Program-made: the position numbers and the translations under genes
Notes under the pieces: model-generated
What the model was told of the DNA's origin: nothing
Seen by the model: the letters and a program-made list of their open reading frames with translations, nothing else
Databases searched by the model: none
Assembly: GCA_014526335.1 (NCBI GenBank)
Contig: JACTAT010000001.1
Span: forward strand, 2,335,851-2,399,850
Length of the DNA stretch: 64,000 bases
DNA from: Chrysaora quinquecirrha
Lineage: Eukaryota > Cnidaria > Scyphozoa > Semaeostomeae > Pelagiidae
Reading direction: 5' to 3'
Shown: in pieces, positions 14,401 through 30,200 of the stretch
Layout: every line of letters begins with the position of its first letter
Position numbering within the stretch: position 1 is the first letter of the stretch

Positions 14401-17400
14401 TTTTCAAAACCCCTGATTTTGGCCGTTTTTGGCCATTTAGCAAGGCTATAGACTTAACTTTTTTCCGATTTTTCGAGGGAAAATTTTATCCAAAGTAGGA
14501 CCTTTTTTGATAAAAAACACTTTATTTACCCCTAGAGGCAGTTCAAGGGGTATCTGGTGGGTTTTAGTAACTAATTTTGAAGAAAAAGGAGTTTTCAAAA
14601 CCCCTGATTTTGGCCGTTTTTGGCCATTTAGCAAGGCTATAGACTTAACTTTTTCCGATTTTTCGAGGGAAAATTTTTATCCAAAATAGGACCTTTTTGA
14701 TAAAAAACACTTTATTTACCCCTAGAGGCAGTTCAAGGGGTATCTGGTGGGTTTTAGTAACTAATTTTGAAGAAAAAGGAATTTTCAAAACCCTGATTTT
14801 GGCCGTTTTTGGCCATTTAGCAAGGCTATAGACTTAACTTTTTCCGATTTTTCGAGGAAAATTTTTATCCAAAATAGGACCTTTTTGATAAAAAACACTT
14901 TATTTACCCCTAGAGGCAGTTCAAGGGGTATCTGGTGGGTTTTAGTAACTAATTTTGAAGAAAAAAGGAGTTTTCAAAACCCTGATTTTGGCCGTTTTTG
15001 GCCATTTAGCAAGGCTATAGACTTACCTTTTTCCGATTTTTCGAGGGAAAATTTTTATCCAAAATAGGACCTTTTTGATAAAAAACACTTTATTTACCCC
15101 TAGAGGCAGTTCAAGGGGTATCTGGTGGGTTTTAGTAACTAATTTTGAAGAAAAAAGGAGTTTTCAAAACCCCTGATTTTGGCCGTTTTTGGCCATTTAG
15201 CAAGGCTATAGACTTAACTTTTTCCGATTTTTCGAGGGAAAATTTTTATCCAAAATAGGACCTTTTTGATAAAAAACACTTTATTTACCCCTAGAGGCAG
15301 TTCAAGGGGTATCTGGTGGGTTTTAGTAACTAATTTTGAAGAAAAAGGAGTTTTCAAAACCCTGATTTTGGCCGTTTTTGGCCATTTAGCAAGGCTATAG
15401 ACTTAACTTTTTGCGATTTTTCGAGGGAAAATTTTATCCAAAATAGGACCTTTTTGATAAAAAACACTTTATTTACCCCTAGAGGCAGTTCAAGGGGTAT
15501 CTGGTGGGTTTTAGTAACTAATTTTGAAGAAAAAGGAGTTTTCAAACCCCTGATTTTGGCCGTTTTTGGTCATTTAGCAAGGCTATAGACTTAACTTTTT
15601 GCGATTTTTCGAGGGAAAATTTTTATCCAAAATAGGACCTTTTTGATAAAAAACACTTTATTTACCCCTAGAGGCAGTTCAAGGGGTATCTGGTGGGTTT
15701 TAGTAACTAATTTTGAAGAAAAAAGGGAGTTTTCAAAACCCCTGATTCTGGCCGTTTTTGGCCAATTAGCAAGGCTATAGACTTACCTTTTTGACGATTT
15801 TTCGAGGGAAAATTTTTATCCAAAATAGGACCTTTTTGATAAAAAACACTTTATTTACCCCCTAGAGGCAGTTCAAGGGGTATCTGGTGGGTTTTAGTAA
15901 CTAATTTTGAAGAAAAAGGAGTTTTCAAAACCCTGATTTTGGCCGTTTTTGGCCATTTAGCAAGGCTATAGACTTACCTTTTTGCGATTTTTGGAGGGAA
16001 AATTTTTATCCAAAATAGGACCTTTTTTGATAAAAAAACACTTTATTTACCCCCTAGAGGCAGTTCAAGGGGTATCTGGTGGGTTTTAGTAACTAATTTT
16101 GAAGAAAAAAGGGAGTTTTCAAAACCCCTGATTTTGGCCGTTTTTTGGTCATTTAGCAAGGCTATAGACTTAACTTTTTGCGATTTTTCGAGCGAAAATT
16201 TTTATCCAAAATAGGACCTTTTTTGATAAAAAAACACTTTATTTACCCCCTAGAGGCAGTTCAAGGGGTATCTGGTGGGTTTCAGGAACTAATTTTGAAG
16301 AAAAACGGGAATTTTCCAAACCCCTGATTTTGGCCGTTTTTTGGCCATTTAGCAAGGCTATAGACTTAACCTTTTTGCGATTTTTCGAGGGAAAATTTTT
16401 ATCCAAAATACGACCTTTTTTAATAAAAAAACACTTTATTTACCCCCTAGAGGCAGTTCAAGGGGTATCTGGTGGGTTTTAGTAACTAATTTTGATGAAA
16501 AAAGGGAGTTTTCAAAACCCTGATTTTGGCCGTTTTTTGGTCATTTAGCAAGGCTATAGACTTACCTTTTTCCGATTTTTCAAGGGAAAATTTTTATCCA
16601 AAATAGGACCTTTTTGATAAAAAACACTTTATTTACCCCTAGAGGCAGTTCAAGGGGTATCTGGTGGGTTTTAGTAACTAATTTTGATGAAAAAAGGGAG
16701 TTTTCAGAACCCCTGATTTTGGCCGTTTTTTGGCCATTTAGCAAGGCTATAGACTTACCTTTTTGCGATTTTTCAAGGGAAAATTTTTATCCAAAATAGG
16801 ACCTTTTTTGATAAAAAACACTTTATTTACCCCCTAGAGGCAGTTCAAGGGGTATCTGGTGGGTTTTAGTAACTAATTTTGAAGAAAAAAGGGAATTTTC
16901 AAAACCCCTGATTTTGGCCGTTTTTGGCCATTTAGCAAGGCTATAGACTTACCTTTTTTTCGACTTTTTCAGGAAATTTTTTATCTCAAACACGACCTTT
17001 CTCATGGAAAAACACTTTATTTACGCCCTAGAAGCAATTCAGGCGGTATCTGGTGGGTTTTGGTAACTAATTTTGCAGAAAAAAGGGAGTTTTCAAAACC
17101 CCTGATTTTGGCCGCTTTTTGGTCATTTAGCAAGGCTATATATAGACTTAACTTTTTTCCGATTTTTGGAGGAAAAATTTTTATCCAAAATATGACCTTT
17201 TTTGATAAAAAAACACTTTATTTACCCCCTAGAGGCAGTTCAAGGGGTATCTGGTGGGTTTTAGTAACTAATTTTGAAGAAAAAAGGGAATTTTCAAAAC
17301 CCCTGATTTTGGCCGTTTTTTGGCCATTTAGCAAGGCTATAGACTTAACTTTTTTCCGATTTTTTCAGGGAAAATCTTTATCTCAAAAACGACCTTTTTT

Positions 17401-20400
17401 CATGGAAAAACACTTTATTTACGCCCTAGAAGCAATTCAGGGGGTATCTGGTGGGTTTTAGTAACTAATTTTGCAGAAAAAAGGGAGTTTGCAAAACCCC
17501 TGATTTTGGCCGTTTTTAGGCCATTTAGCAAGGCTATAGACTTAACTTTTTTCCGATTTTTCGAGGGAAAATTTTTATCCAAAATAGGACCTTTTTTGAT
17601 AAAAAAAACACTTTATTTACCCCCTAGAGGTGGTTCAAGGGGTATCTGGTGGGTTTTAGTAACTAATTTTGCAGAAAAAAGGGAGTTTGCAAAACCCCTG
17701 ACTTTGGCCGTTTTTAGGCCATTTAGCAAGGCTATAGACTTAACTTTTTTCCGATTTTTCGAGGGAAAATTTTATCCAAAGTAGGACCTTTTTTGATAAA
17801 AAAACACTTTATTTACCCCCTAGAGGTGGTTCAAGGGGTATCTGGTGGGTTTTAGTAACTAATTTTTGAAGAAAAAAGGGAATTTTCAAAACCCCTGATT
17901 TTGGCCGTTTTTTGGCCATTTAGCAAGGCTATAGACTTAACTTTTTTCCGATTTTTCGAGGGAAAATTTTTATCCAAAATAGGACCTTTTGATAAAAAAC
18001 ACTTTATTTACCCCTAGAGGCAGTTCAAGGGGTATCTGGTGGGTTTTAGTAACTAATTTTGAAGAAAAAGGAGTTTTCAAAACCCCTGATTTTGGCCGTT
18101 TTTTGGCCATTTAGCAAGGCTATAGACTTAACTTTTTTCCGATTTTTTCAGGGAAAATTTTTATCTCAAAAACGACCTTTTTTCATGGAAAAACACTTTA
18201 TTTACGCCCTAGAAGCAGTTCAAGGGGTTATCTGGTGGGTTTTTAACTAATTCTTTAATATTGAACTGAAAAGGAGTTTGAAAACCCCTGATTTTGGCCG
18301 TTTTTGGCCATTTAGCAAGGCTATAGACTTACCTTGAAACACTTTTTCTTTAAGGAAAATTTTTATCCAAAATAGGACCTTTTTTGATAAGAAAAATATT
18401 TCTTATTTTTACCCCTAGAGGCAGTTCAAAGGGTATCTGGTGGGTTTTAGTAACTAATTTTGAAGAAAAAGGAGTTTTCAAAACCCTGATTTTGGCCGTT
18501 TTTGGCCATTTAGCAAGGCTATAGACTTAACCTTTTTCCGATTTTTCGAGGGAAAATTTTTATCCAAAATACGACCTTTTTTGATAAAAAAACACTTTAT
18601 TTACCCCCTAGAGGCAGTTCAAGGGGTATCTGGTGGGTTTTAGTAACTAATTTTGAAGAAAAAGGAGTTTTCAAAACCCCTGATTTTGGCCGTTTTTTGG
18701 TCATTTAGCAAGGCTATAGACTTACCTTTTTGCGATTTTTCAAGGGAAACATTTTGATACAAAATAGGACCTTTTTTGATAGAAAAACACTTTATTTACC
18801 CCCTAGAGGCAGTTCAAGGGGTATCTGGTGGGTTTCAGGAACTAATTTTGAAGAAAAATTGGAGTTTTCAAAACCCCTGATTTTGGCCGTTTTTTGGCCA
18901 TTTAGCAAGGCTATAGACTTAACTTTTTTGCGATTTTTCGAGGGAAAATTTTTATCCAAAATAGGACCTTTTTTAATAAAAAAGCACTTTATTTACACCA
19001 TAGAGGCAGTTCAAGGGGTATCTGGTGGGTTTTAGCAACTAATTTTGAAGACAAAAGGGAGTTTTCAAAACCCCTGATTTTGGCCGTCTTTTGGCCATTT
19101 AGCAAGGCTATAGACTTACCTTTTTGCGATTTTTCGAGGGAAAAATTTTTATCCAAAATAGGACCTTTTTGATAAAAAACACTTTATTTACCCCCTAGAG
19201 GCAGTTCAAGGGGTATCTGGTGGGTTTTAGTAACTAATTTTGAAGAAAAAAGGGAGTTTTCAAAACCCCTGATTTTGGCCGTTTTTGGCCATTTAGCAAG
19301 GCTATAGACTTACCTTTTTCCGATTTTTCGAGGGAAAATTTTATCCAAAATAGGACCTTTTTGATAAAAAACACTTTATTTACCCCTAGAGGCAGTTCAA
19401 GGGGTATCTGGTGGGTTTTAGTAACTAATTTTGAAGAAAAAAGGAGTTTTCAAACCCCTGATTTTGGCCGTTTTTTGGTCATTTAGCAAGGCTATAGACT
19501 TAACTTTTCTGCGATTTTTGGAGGGAAAATTTTTATCCAAAATAGGACCTTTTTCGATAAAAAAAAACACTTTATTTACCCCTTAGAGGCAGTTCAAGGG
19601 GTATCTGGTGGGTTTTAGTAACTAATTTTGAAGACAAAAGGGAGTTTTCAAAACCCCTGATTTTGGCCGTTTTTTGGCCATTTAGCAAGGCTATAGACTT
19701 AACTTTTTCCGATTTTTCGAGGGAAAATTTTATCCAAAATAGGACCTTTTGATAAAAAACACTTTATTTACCCCTAGAGGCAGTTCAAGGGGTATCTGGT
19801 GGGTTTTAGTAACTAATTTTGAAGAAAAAGGAATTTTCAAAACCCTGATTTTGGCCGTTTTTGGCCATTTAGCAAGGCTATAGACTTACCTTTTTGCGAT
19901 TTTTCGAGGGAAAATTTTATCCAAAATACGACCTTTTGATAGAAAAACACTTTATTTACCCCTAGAGGCAGTTCAAGGGGTATCTGGTGGGTTTTAGTAA
20001 CTAATTTTGAAGAAAAAGGAATTTTCAAAACCCTGATTTTGGCCGTTTTTGGCCATTTAGCAAGGCTATAGACTTAACTTTTTCCGATTTTTCGAGGGAA
20101 AATTTTTATCCAAAATAGGACCTTTTTGATAAAAAACACTTTATTTACCCCTAGAGGCAGTTCAAGGGGTATCTGGTGGGTTTTAGTAACTAATTTTGAA
20201 GAAAAAGGAGTTTTCAAAACCCTGATTTTGGCCGTTTTTTGGCCATTTAGCAAGGCTATAGACTTAGCTTTTTTCCGATTTTTCGAGGGAAAATTTTTAT
20301 CCAAAATAGGACCTTTTTTGATAAAAAACACTTTATTTACCCCTAGAGGCAGTTCAAGGGGTATCTGGTGGGTTTTAGTAACTAATTTTGAAGAAAAAGG

Positions 20401-23400
20401 AGTTTTCAAAACCCCTGATTTTGGCCGTTTTTTGGCCATTTAGCAAGGCTATAGACTTAACTTTTTTCCGATTTTTGGAGGGAAAATTTTTATCCAAAAT
20501 AGGACCTTTTTTGATAAGAAAAACACTTTATTTACCCCCTAGAGGCAGTTCAAGGGGTATCTGGTGGGTTTTAGTAACTAATTTTGAAGAAAAAAGGGAG
20601 TTTTCAAAACCCCTGATTTTGGCCGTTTTTTGGCCATTTAGCAAGGCTATAGACTTACCTTTTTTGCGATTTTTCGAGGGAAAATTTTTATCCAAAATAG
20701 GACCTTTTTTAATAAAAAAACACTTTATTTACACCATAGAGGCAGTTCAAGGGGTATCTGGTGGGTTTTAGTAACTAATTTTGAAGAAAAAAGGGAATTT
20801 TCAAAACCCCTGATTTTGGCCGTTTTTTGGCCATTTAGCAAGGCTATAGACTTAACTTTTTCCGATTTTTCGAGGGAAAATTTTTATCCAAAATAGGACC
20901 TTTTTGATAAAAAACACTTTATTTACCCCCTAGAGGCAGTTCAAGGGGTATCTGGTGGGTTTTAGTAACTAATTTTGAAGAAAAAAGGGAATTTTCAAAA
21001 CCCTGATTTTGGCCGTTTTTTGGTCATTTAGCAAGGCTATAGACTTACCTTTTTGCGATTTTTCAGGGGAAAAATTTTTATCCAAAAGAGGACCTTTTTT
21101 GATAGATAAACACTTTATTTACCCCCTAGAGGCAGTTCAAGGGGTATCTGGTGGGTTTCAGGAACTAATTTTGAAGAAAAAAGGGAATTTTCAAAACCCC
21201 TGATTTTGGCCGTTTTTTGGCCATTTAGCAAGGCTATAGACTTAGCCTTTTTCCGATTTTTCGAGGGAAAATTTTTATCCAAAATAGGACCTTTTTGATA
21301 AAAAAACACTTTATTTACCCCCTAGAGGCAGATGAAGGGGTATCTGGTGGGTTTTAGAATCTAATTTTAAAGAAAAAGGAATTTTCAAAACCCTGATTTT
21401 GGCCGTTTTTGGCCATTTAGCAAGGCTATAGACTTACCTTTTTGCGATTTTTCGAGGGAAAATTTTTATCCAAAATAGGACCTTTTTGATAAAAAACACT
21501 TTATTTACCCCTAGAGGCAGTTCAAGGGGTATCTGGTGGGTTTTAGTAACTAATTTTGAAGAAAAAAGGGAGTTTTCAAAACCCCTGATTTTGGCCGTTT
21601 TTGGCCATTTAGCAAGGCTATAGACTTAACTTTTTCCGATTTTTCGAGGGAAAATTTTATCCAAAATAGGACCTTTTTGATAGAAAAACACTTTATTTAC
21701 CCCTAGAGGCAGTTCAAGGGGTATCTGGTGGGTTTTAGTAACTAATTTTAAAGAAAAAGGAGTTTTCAAAACCCCTGATTTTGGCCGTTTTTTGGTCATT
21801 TAGCAAGGCTATAGACTTAACTTTTTTCCGATTTTTCGAGGGAAAATTTTTATCCAAAATAGGACCTTTTTTGATAAAAAACACTTTATTTACCCCATAG
21901 AGGCAGTTCAAGGGGTATCTGGTGGGTTTTAGTAACTAATTTTGAAGAAAAAGGAGTTTTCAAAACCCTGATTTTGGCCGTTTTTGGTCATTTAGCAAGG
22001 CTATAGACTTACCTTTTTGCGATTTTTCAAGGGAAAAATTTTTATCCAAAATAGGACCTTTTTTGATAGAAAAACACTTTATTTACCCCCTAGAGGCAGT
22101 TCAAGGGGTATCTGGTGGGTTTCAGGAACTAATTTTGAAGAAAAAGGAATTTTCAAAACCCTGATTTTGGCCGTTTTTGGCCATTTAGCAAGGCTATAGA
22201 CTTACCTTTTTCCGATTTTTCGGGAAAATTTTTATCCAAAATAGGACCTTTTTGATAAAAAACACTTTATTTACCCCTAGAGGCAGTTCAAGGGGTATCT
22301 GGTGGGTTTTAGTAACTAATTTTGAAGAAAAAAGGGAATTTTCAAAACCCCTGATTTTGGCCGTTTTTTGGCCATTTAGCAAGGCTATAGACTTACCTTT
22401 TTGGCGATTTTTCGAGGGAAAATTTTTATCCAAAATAGGACCTTTTTGATAAAAAACACTTTATTTACCCCTAGAGGCAGTTCAAGGGGTATCTGGTGGG
22501 TTTTAGTAACTAATTTTGAAGAAAAAAGGGAGTTTTCAAAACCCCTGATTTTGGCCGTTTTTTGGCCATTTAGCAAGGCTATAGACTTAACTGTTTTCCG
22601 ATTTTTCGAGGGAAAATTTTTATCCAAAATAGGACCTTTTTTGATAGAAAAACACTTTATTTACCCCCTAGAGGTAGTTCAAGGGTTATCTGGTGGGTTT
22701 TAGTAACTAATTTTAAAGAAAAAGGAGTTTTCAAAACCCCTGATTTTGGCCGTTTTTTGGTCATTTAGCAAGGCTATAGACTTAACTTTTTTCCGATTTT
22801 TGGAGAGAAAGTTTTTATCCAAAATAGGACCTTTTTTGATAAGAAAAACACTTTATTTACCCCCTAGAGGCAGTTCAAGGGGTATCTGGTGGGTTTTAGT
22901 AACTAATTTTGAAGAAAAAAGGGAATTTTCAAAACCCCTGATTTTGGCTGTTTTTTGGCCATTTAGCAAGGCTATAGACTTACCTTTTTTGCGATTTTTC
23001 GAGGGAAAATTTTTATCCAAAATAGGACCTTTTTGATAAAAAACACTTTATTTACCCCTAGAGGCAGTTCAAGGGGTATCTGGTGGGTTTTAGTAACTAA
23101 TTTTGAAGAAAAAGGAATTTTCAAAACCCTGATTTTGGCCGTTTTTGGCCATTTAGCAAGGCTATAGACTTACCTTTTGCGATTTTTCGAGGGAAAATTT
23201 TTATCCAAAATAGGACCTTTTTGATAGAAAACACTTTATTTACCCCTAGAGGCAGTTCAAGGGGTATCTGGTGGGTTTCAGGAACTAATTTTAAAGAAAA
23301 AGGAATTTTCAAAACCCCTGATTTTGGCCGTTTTTGGCCATTTAGCAAGGCTATAGACTTACCTTTTTCCGATTTTTTCCGGGAAAATTTTTATCCAAAA

Positions 23401-26400
23401 TAGGACCTTTTTGATAAAAAACACTTTATTTACCCCTAGAGGCAGTTCAAGGGGTATCTGGTGGGTTTTAGTAACTAATTTTGAAGAAAAAGGAATTTTC
23501 AAAACCCTGATTTTGGCCGTTTTTGGCCATTTAGCAAGGCTATAGACTTACCTTTTGGCGATTTTTCGAGGGAAAATTTTTATCCAAAATAGGACCTTTT
23601 TGATAAAAAACACTTTATTTACCCCTAGAGGCAGTTCAAGGGGTATCTGGTGGGTTTTAGTAACTAATTTTGAAGAAAAAGGAGTTTTCAAAACCCTGAT
23701 TTTGGCCGTTTTTGGCCATTTAGCAAGGCTATAGACTTAACTTTTTCCGATTTTTCGAGGGAAAATTTTATCCAAAATAGGACCTTTTTGATAGAAAAAC
23801 ACTTTATTTACCCCTAGAGGCAGTTCAAGGGCATCTGGTGGGTTTTAGTAACTAATTTTAAAGAAAAAGGAGTTTTCAAAACCCTGATTTTGGCCGTTTT
23901 TGGTCATTTAGCAAGGCTATAGACTTACCTTTTTCCGATTTTTCGAGGAAAATTTTTATCCAAAATAGGACCTTTTTGATAAAAAAACACTTTATTTACC
24001 CCTAGAGGCAGTTCAAGGGGTATCTGGTGGGTTTTAGTAACTAATTTTGAAGAAAAAGGAATTTTCAAAACCCTGATTTTGGCCGTTTTTGGCCATTTAG
24101 CAAGGCTATAGACTTACCTTTTTGACGATTTTTCGAGGGAAAATTTTTATCCAAAATAGGACCTTTTTTGATAAAAAAACACTTTATTTACCCCCTAGAG
24201 GCAGTTCAAGGGGTATCTGGTGGGTTTTAGTAACTAATTTTGAAGAAAAAAGGGAATTTTCAAAACCCCTGATTTTGGCCGTTTTTTGGCCATTTAGCAA
24301 GGCTATAGACTTACCTTTTTTGCGATTTTTCGAGGGAAAATTTTTATCCAAAATAGGACCTTTTTTGATAGAAAAACACTTTATTTACCCCCTAGAGGTA
24401 GTTCAAGGGTTATCTGGTGGGTTTTAGTAACTAATTTTAAAGAAAAAAGGGAGTTTTCAAAACCCCTGATTTTGGCCGTTTTTTGGTCATTTAGCAAGGC
24501 TATAGACTTAACTTTTTTCCGATTTTTGGAGGGAAAATTTTTATCCAAAATAGGACCTTTTTTGATAAAAAACACTTTATTTACCCCTTAGAGGCAGTTC
24601 AAGGGGTATCTGGTGGGTTTTAGTAACTAATTTTGAAGAAAAAAGGGAGTTTTCAAAACCCCTGATTTTGGCCGTTTTTTGGTCATTTAGCAAGGCTATA
24701 GACTTACCTTTTTGCGATTTTTCAAGGGAAAAATTTTTATCCAAAATAGGACCTTTTTTGATAGAAAAACACTTTATTTACCCCCTAGAGGCAGTTCAAG
24801 GGGTATCTGTTGGGTTTCAGGAACTAATTTTAAACAAAAAAAGGAATTTTCAAAACCCCTGATTTTGTCCGTTTTTTGGCCATTTAGCAAGGCTATAGAC
24901 TTACCTTTTTTCCGCTTTTTTCCGGGAAAATTTTTATCTCAAACACGACCTTTTTTGATAAAAAAACACTTTATTTACCCCTAGAGGCAGTTCAAGGGGT
25001 ATCTGGTGGGTTTTAGTAACTAATTTTGAAGAAAAAGGAATTTTCAAAACCCTGATTTTGGCCGTTTTTGGCCATTTAGCAAGGCTATAGACTTACCTTT
25101 TTCCGATTTTTCGAGGGAAAATTTTTATCCAAAATAGGACCTTTTTGATAAAAAAACACTTTATTTACCCCCTAGAGGCAGTTCAAGGGGTATCTGGTGG
25201 GTTTTAGTAACTAATTTTGAAGAAAAAAGGGAATTTTCAAAACCCCTGATTTTGGCCGTTTTTTGGCCATTTAGCAAGGCTATAGACTTACCTTTTTGGC
25301 GATTTTTCGAGGGAAAATTTTTATCCAAAATAGGACCTTTTTGATAGAAAAACACTTTATTTACCCCTAGAGGCAGTTCAAGGGGTATCTGGTGGGTTTT
25401 AGTAACTAATTTTGAAGAAAAAAAGGAGTTTTCAAAACCCCTGATTTTGGCCGTTTTTTGGTCATTTAGCAAGGCTATAGACTTAACTTTTTTCCGATTT
25501 TTGGAGGGAAAATTTTTATCCAAAATAGGACCTTTTTTGATAAAAAAACACTTTATTTACCCCCTAGAGGCAGTTCAAGGGGTATCTGGTGGGTTTTAGT
25601 AACTAATTTTGAAGAAAAAAGGGAGTTTTCAAAACCCCTGATTTTGGCCGTTTTTTGGTCATTTAGCAAGGCTATAGACTTACCTTTTTGCGATTTTTCA
25701 AGGGAAAAATTTTTATCCAAAATAGGACCTTTTTTGATAGAAAAACACTTTATTTACCCCCTAGAGGCAGTTCAAGGGGTATCTGTTGGGTTTCAGGAAC
25801 TAATTTTAAACAAAAAAGGGAATTTTCAAAACCCTGATTTTGGCCGTTTTTGGCCATTTAGCAAGGCTATAGACTTACCTTTTTCCGATTTTTCCGGGAA
25901 AATTTTTATCCAAAATACGACCTTTTTGATAAAAAACACTTTATTTAGCCCCTAGAGGCAGTTCAAGGGGTATCTGGTGGGTTTTAGTAACTAATTTTGA
26001 AGAAAAAGGAATTTTCAAAACCCTGATTTTGGCCGTTTTTGGCCATTTAGCAAGGCTATAGACTTACCTTTTGGCGATTTTTCGAGGAAAATTTTATCCA
26101 AAATACGACCTTTTGATAGAAACACACTTTATTTACCCCCTAGAGGCAGTTCAAGGGGTATCTGGTGGGTTTTAGTAACTAATTTTGAAGAAAAAAGGGA
26201 ATTTTCAAAAGCCCTGATTTTGGCCGTTTTTTGGCCATTTAGCAAGGCTATAGACTTAGCTTTTTTCCGATTTTTCGAGGGAAAATTTTTATCCAAAATA
26301 GGATCTTTTTTGATAAAAAAACACTTTATTTTCCGCCTAGAGGCAGTTCAAGGGGTATCTGGTGGGTTTTAGTAACTAATTTTGAAAAAAAAAGAAAGTT

Positions 26401-27237
26401 TTCAAAACCCTGATTTTGGCCGTTTTTTGGCCATTTAGCAAGGCTATAGACTTAGCTTTTTTCCGATTTTTCGAGGGAAAATTTTTATCCAAAATAGGAC
26501 CTTTTTTGATAAAAACACTTTATTTACCCCCTAGAGGCAGTTCAAGGGGTATCTGGTGGGTTTTAGCAACTAATTTTGAAGAAAAAAGGGAGTTTTCAAA
26601 ACCCCTGATTCTGGCCGTTTTTTGGCCAATTAGCAAGGCTATAGACTTACCTTTTTGACGATTTTTGGAGGGAAAATTTTTATCCAAAATAGGACCTTTT
26701 TTGATAAAAAAACACTTTATTTACCCCCTAGAGGCAGTTCAAGGGGTATCTGGTGGGTTTCAGGAACTAATTTTGAAGAAAAAAGGGAATTTTCCAAACC
26801 CCTGATTTTGGCCGTTTTTTGGCCATTTAGCAAGGCTATAGACTTAACTTTTTTGCGATTTTTCGAGGGAAAATTTTTATCCAAAATAGGACCTTTTTTA
26901 ATAAAAATGCACTTTATTTACACCATAGAGGCAGTTCAAGGGGTATCTGGTGGGTTTTAGTAACTAATTTTGAAGAAAAAAGGGAGTTTTCAAAACCCCT
27001 GATTTTGGCTATTTTTTGGTCATTTAGCAAGGCTATAGACTTACCTTTTTGCGATTTTTCAAGGGAAAAATTTTGATCCAAAATAGGACCTTTTTTGATA
27101 GAAAAACACTTTATTTACCCCCTAGAGGCAGTTCAAGGGGTATCTGTTGGGTTTCAGGAACTAATTTTAAACAAAAAAGGGAATTTTCAAAACCCCTGAT
27201 TTTGCCGTTTTTTGGCCATTTAGCAAGGCTATAGACT

Positions 27238-30200
27238 TAGCTTTTTTCCGATTTTTCGAGGGAAAATTTTTATCCAAAATACGACCTTTTTTGATAAAAA
27301 AAACACTTTATTTACCCCCTAGAGGCAGTTCAAGGGGTATCTGGTGGGTTTTAGCAACTAATTTTGAAGAAAATAGGGAGTTTTCAAAACCCCTTATTCT
27401 GGCCGTTTTTTGGCCATTTAGCAAGGCTATAGACTTACCTTTTTGACGATTTTTCGAGGGAAAATTTTTATCCAAAATAGGACCTTTTTGATAAAAAAAT
27501 ACTTTATTTACCCTCTAGAGGCAGTTCAAGGGGTATCTGGTGGGTTTTAGTAACTAATTTTGAAGAAAAAAGGGAATTTTCAAAACCCCTGATTTTGGCC
27601 GTTTTTGGCCATTTAGCAAGGCTATAGACTTACCTTTTTCGATTTTTCCGGGAAAATTTTATCCAAAATACGACCTTTTTGATAAAAAACACTTTATTTA
27701 GCCCCTAGAGGCAGTTCAAGGGGTATCTGGTGGGTTTTAGTAACTAATTTTGAAGAAAAAGGAATTTTCAAAACCCTGATTTTGGCCGTTTTTGGCCATT
27801 TAGCAAGGCTATAGACTGACCTTTTTGGCGATTTTTGGAGGGAAAATTTTTATCCAAAATACGACCTTTTTTGATAGAAAAACACTTTATTTACCCCCTA
27901 GAGGCAGTTCAAGGGGCATCTGGTGGGTTTTAGTAACTAATTTTGAAGAAAAAAAGGAGTTTTCAAAACCCCTGATTTTGGCCGTTTTTGGTCATTTAGC
28001 AAGGCTATAGACTTAACTTTTTCCGATTTTTCGAGGGAAAATTTTATCCAAAATAGGACCTTTTTGATAAAAAACACTTTATTTACCCCTAGAGGCAGTT
28101 CAAGGGGTATCTGGTGGGTTTTAGTAACTAATTTTGAAGAAAAAAGGGAGTTTTCAAAACCCCTGATTTTGGCCGTTTTTTGGCCATTTAGCAAGGCTAT
28201 AGACTTACCTTTTTTGCGATTTTTTCAGGGAAAATTTTTATCCAAAATAGGACCTTTTTGATAAAAAACACTTTATTTACCCCTAGAGGCAGTTCAAGGG
28301 GTATCTGGTGGGTTTTTAACTAAAAGAAAAAGGAGTTTTCAAAACCCTGATTTTGGCCGTTTTTGTTCATTTAGCAAGGCTATAGACTTAGCTTTTTTCC
28401 GATTTTTCGAGGGAAAATTTTTATCCAAAATAGGACCTTTTTTGATAAAAAAACACTTTATTTACACCATAGAGGCAGTTCAAGGGGTATCTGGTGGGTT
28501 TTAGTAACTAATTTTGCAGAAAGAAGGGCGTTTTCAAAACCCCTGATTTTGGCCGTTTTTTGGTCATTTAGCAAGGCTATAGACTTAGCTTTTTTCCGAT
28601 TTTTCGAGGGAAAATTTTTATCCAAAATAGGACCTTTATTGATAGAAAAACACTTTATTTACCCCCTAGAGGCAGTTCAAGGGGTATCTGTTGGGTTTCA
28701 GGAACTAATTTTAAACAAAAAAGGGAATTTTCCAAACCCCTGATTGTTGCCGTTTTTTGGCCATTTAGCAAGGCTATAGACTTAGCTTTTTTCCGATTTT
28801 TCGAGGGAAAATTTTTATCCAAAATAGGACCTTTTTGATAAAAAAACACTTTATTTACCCCCTAGAGGCAGTTCAAGGGGTATCTGGTGGGTTTTAGCAA
28901 CTAATTTTGAAGAAAATAGGGAGTTTTCAAAACCCATTATTCTGGCCGTTTTTTGGCCATTTAGCAAGGCTATAGACTTACCTTTTTGACGATTTTTCGA
29001 GGGAAAATTTTTATCCAAAAAAGGACATTTTTTGATAAAAAAATACTTTATTTACCCTCTAGAGGCAGTTCAAGGGGTATCTGGTGGGTTTTAGCAACTA
29101 ATTTTGAAGACAAAAGGGAGTTTTCAAACCCCTGATTTTTGCCGTTTTTTGGCCATTTAGCAAGGCTATAGACTTACCTTTTTTCCGCTTTTTACAGGGA
29201 AAATTTTATCCAAAATAGGACCTTTTTGATAAAAAACACTTTATTTACCCCTTACAGGCAGTTCAAGGGGTATCTGGTGGGTTTTAGTAACTAATTTTGA
29301 AGAAAAAAGGGAATTTTCAAAACCCCTGATTTTGTCCGTTTTTTGGCCATTTAGCAAGGCTATAGACTTACCTTTTTTCCGCTTTTTTCCGGGAAAATTT
29401 TTATCTCAAACACGACCTTTTTTGATAAAAAAACACTTTATTTAGCCCCTAGAGGCAGTTCAAGGGGTATCTGGTGGGTTTTAGTAACTAATTTTGAAGA
29501 AAAAAGGGAATTTTCAAAACCCCTGATTTTGTCCGCTTTTTGGCCATTTAGCAAGGCTATAGACTTACCTTTTTTCTGCTTTTTTCCGGGAAAATTTTTA
29601 TCTCAAACACGACCTTTTTTGATAAAAAAACACTTTATTTAGCCCCTAGAGGCAGTTCAAGGGGTATCTGGTGGGTTTTAGTAACTAATTTTGAAGAAAA
29701 AAGGGAATTTTCAAAACCCCTGATTTTGGCCGTTTTTGGCCATTTAGCAAGGCTATAGACTTACCTTTTTGGCGATTTTTCGAGGGAAAATTTTTATCCA
29801 AAATACGACCTTTTTGATAGAAAAACACTTTATTTACCCCCTAGAGGCAGTTCAAGGGGCATCTGGTGGGTTTTAGTAACTAATTTTGAAGAAAAAAAGG
29901 AGTTTTCAAAACCCCTGATTTTGGCCGTTTTTTGGTCATTTAGCAAGGCTATAGACTTAACTTTTTTCCGATTTTTCGAGGGAAAATTTTTATCCAAAAT
30001 AGGACCTTTTTTGATAAAAAAACACTTTATTTACCCCCTAGAGGCAGATCAAGGGGTATCTGGTGGGTTTTAGTAACTAATTTTAAAGAAAAAGGGAGTT
30101 TTCAAAACCCCTGATTTTGGCCGTTTTTTGTTCATTTAGCAAGGCTATAGACTTAGCTTTTTTCCGATTTTTCGAGGGAAAATTTTTATCCAAAATAGGA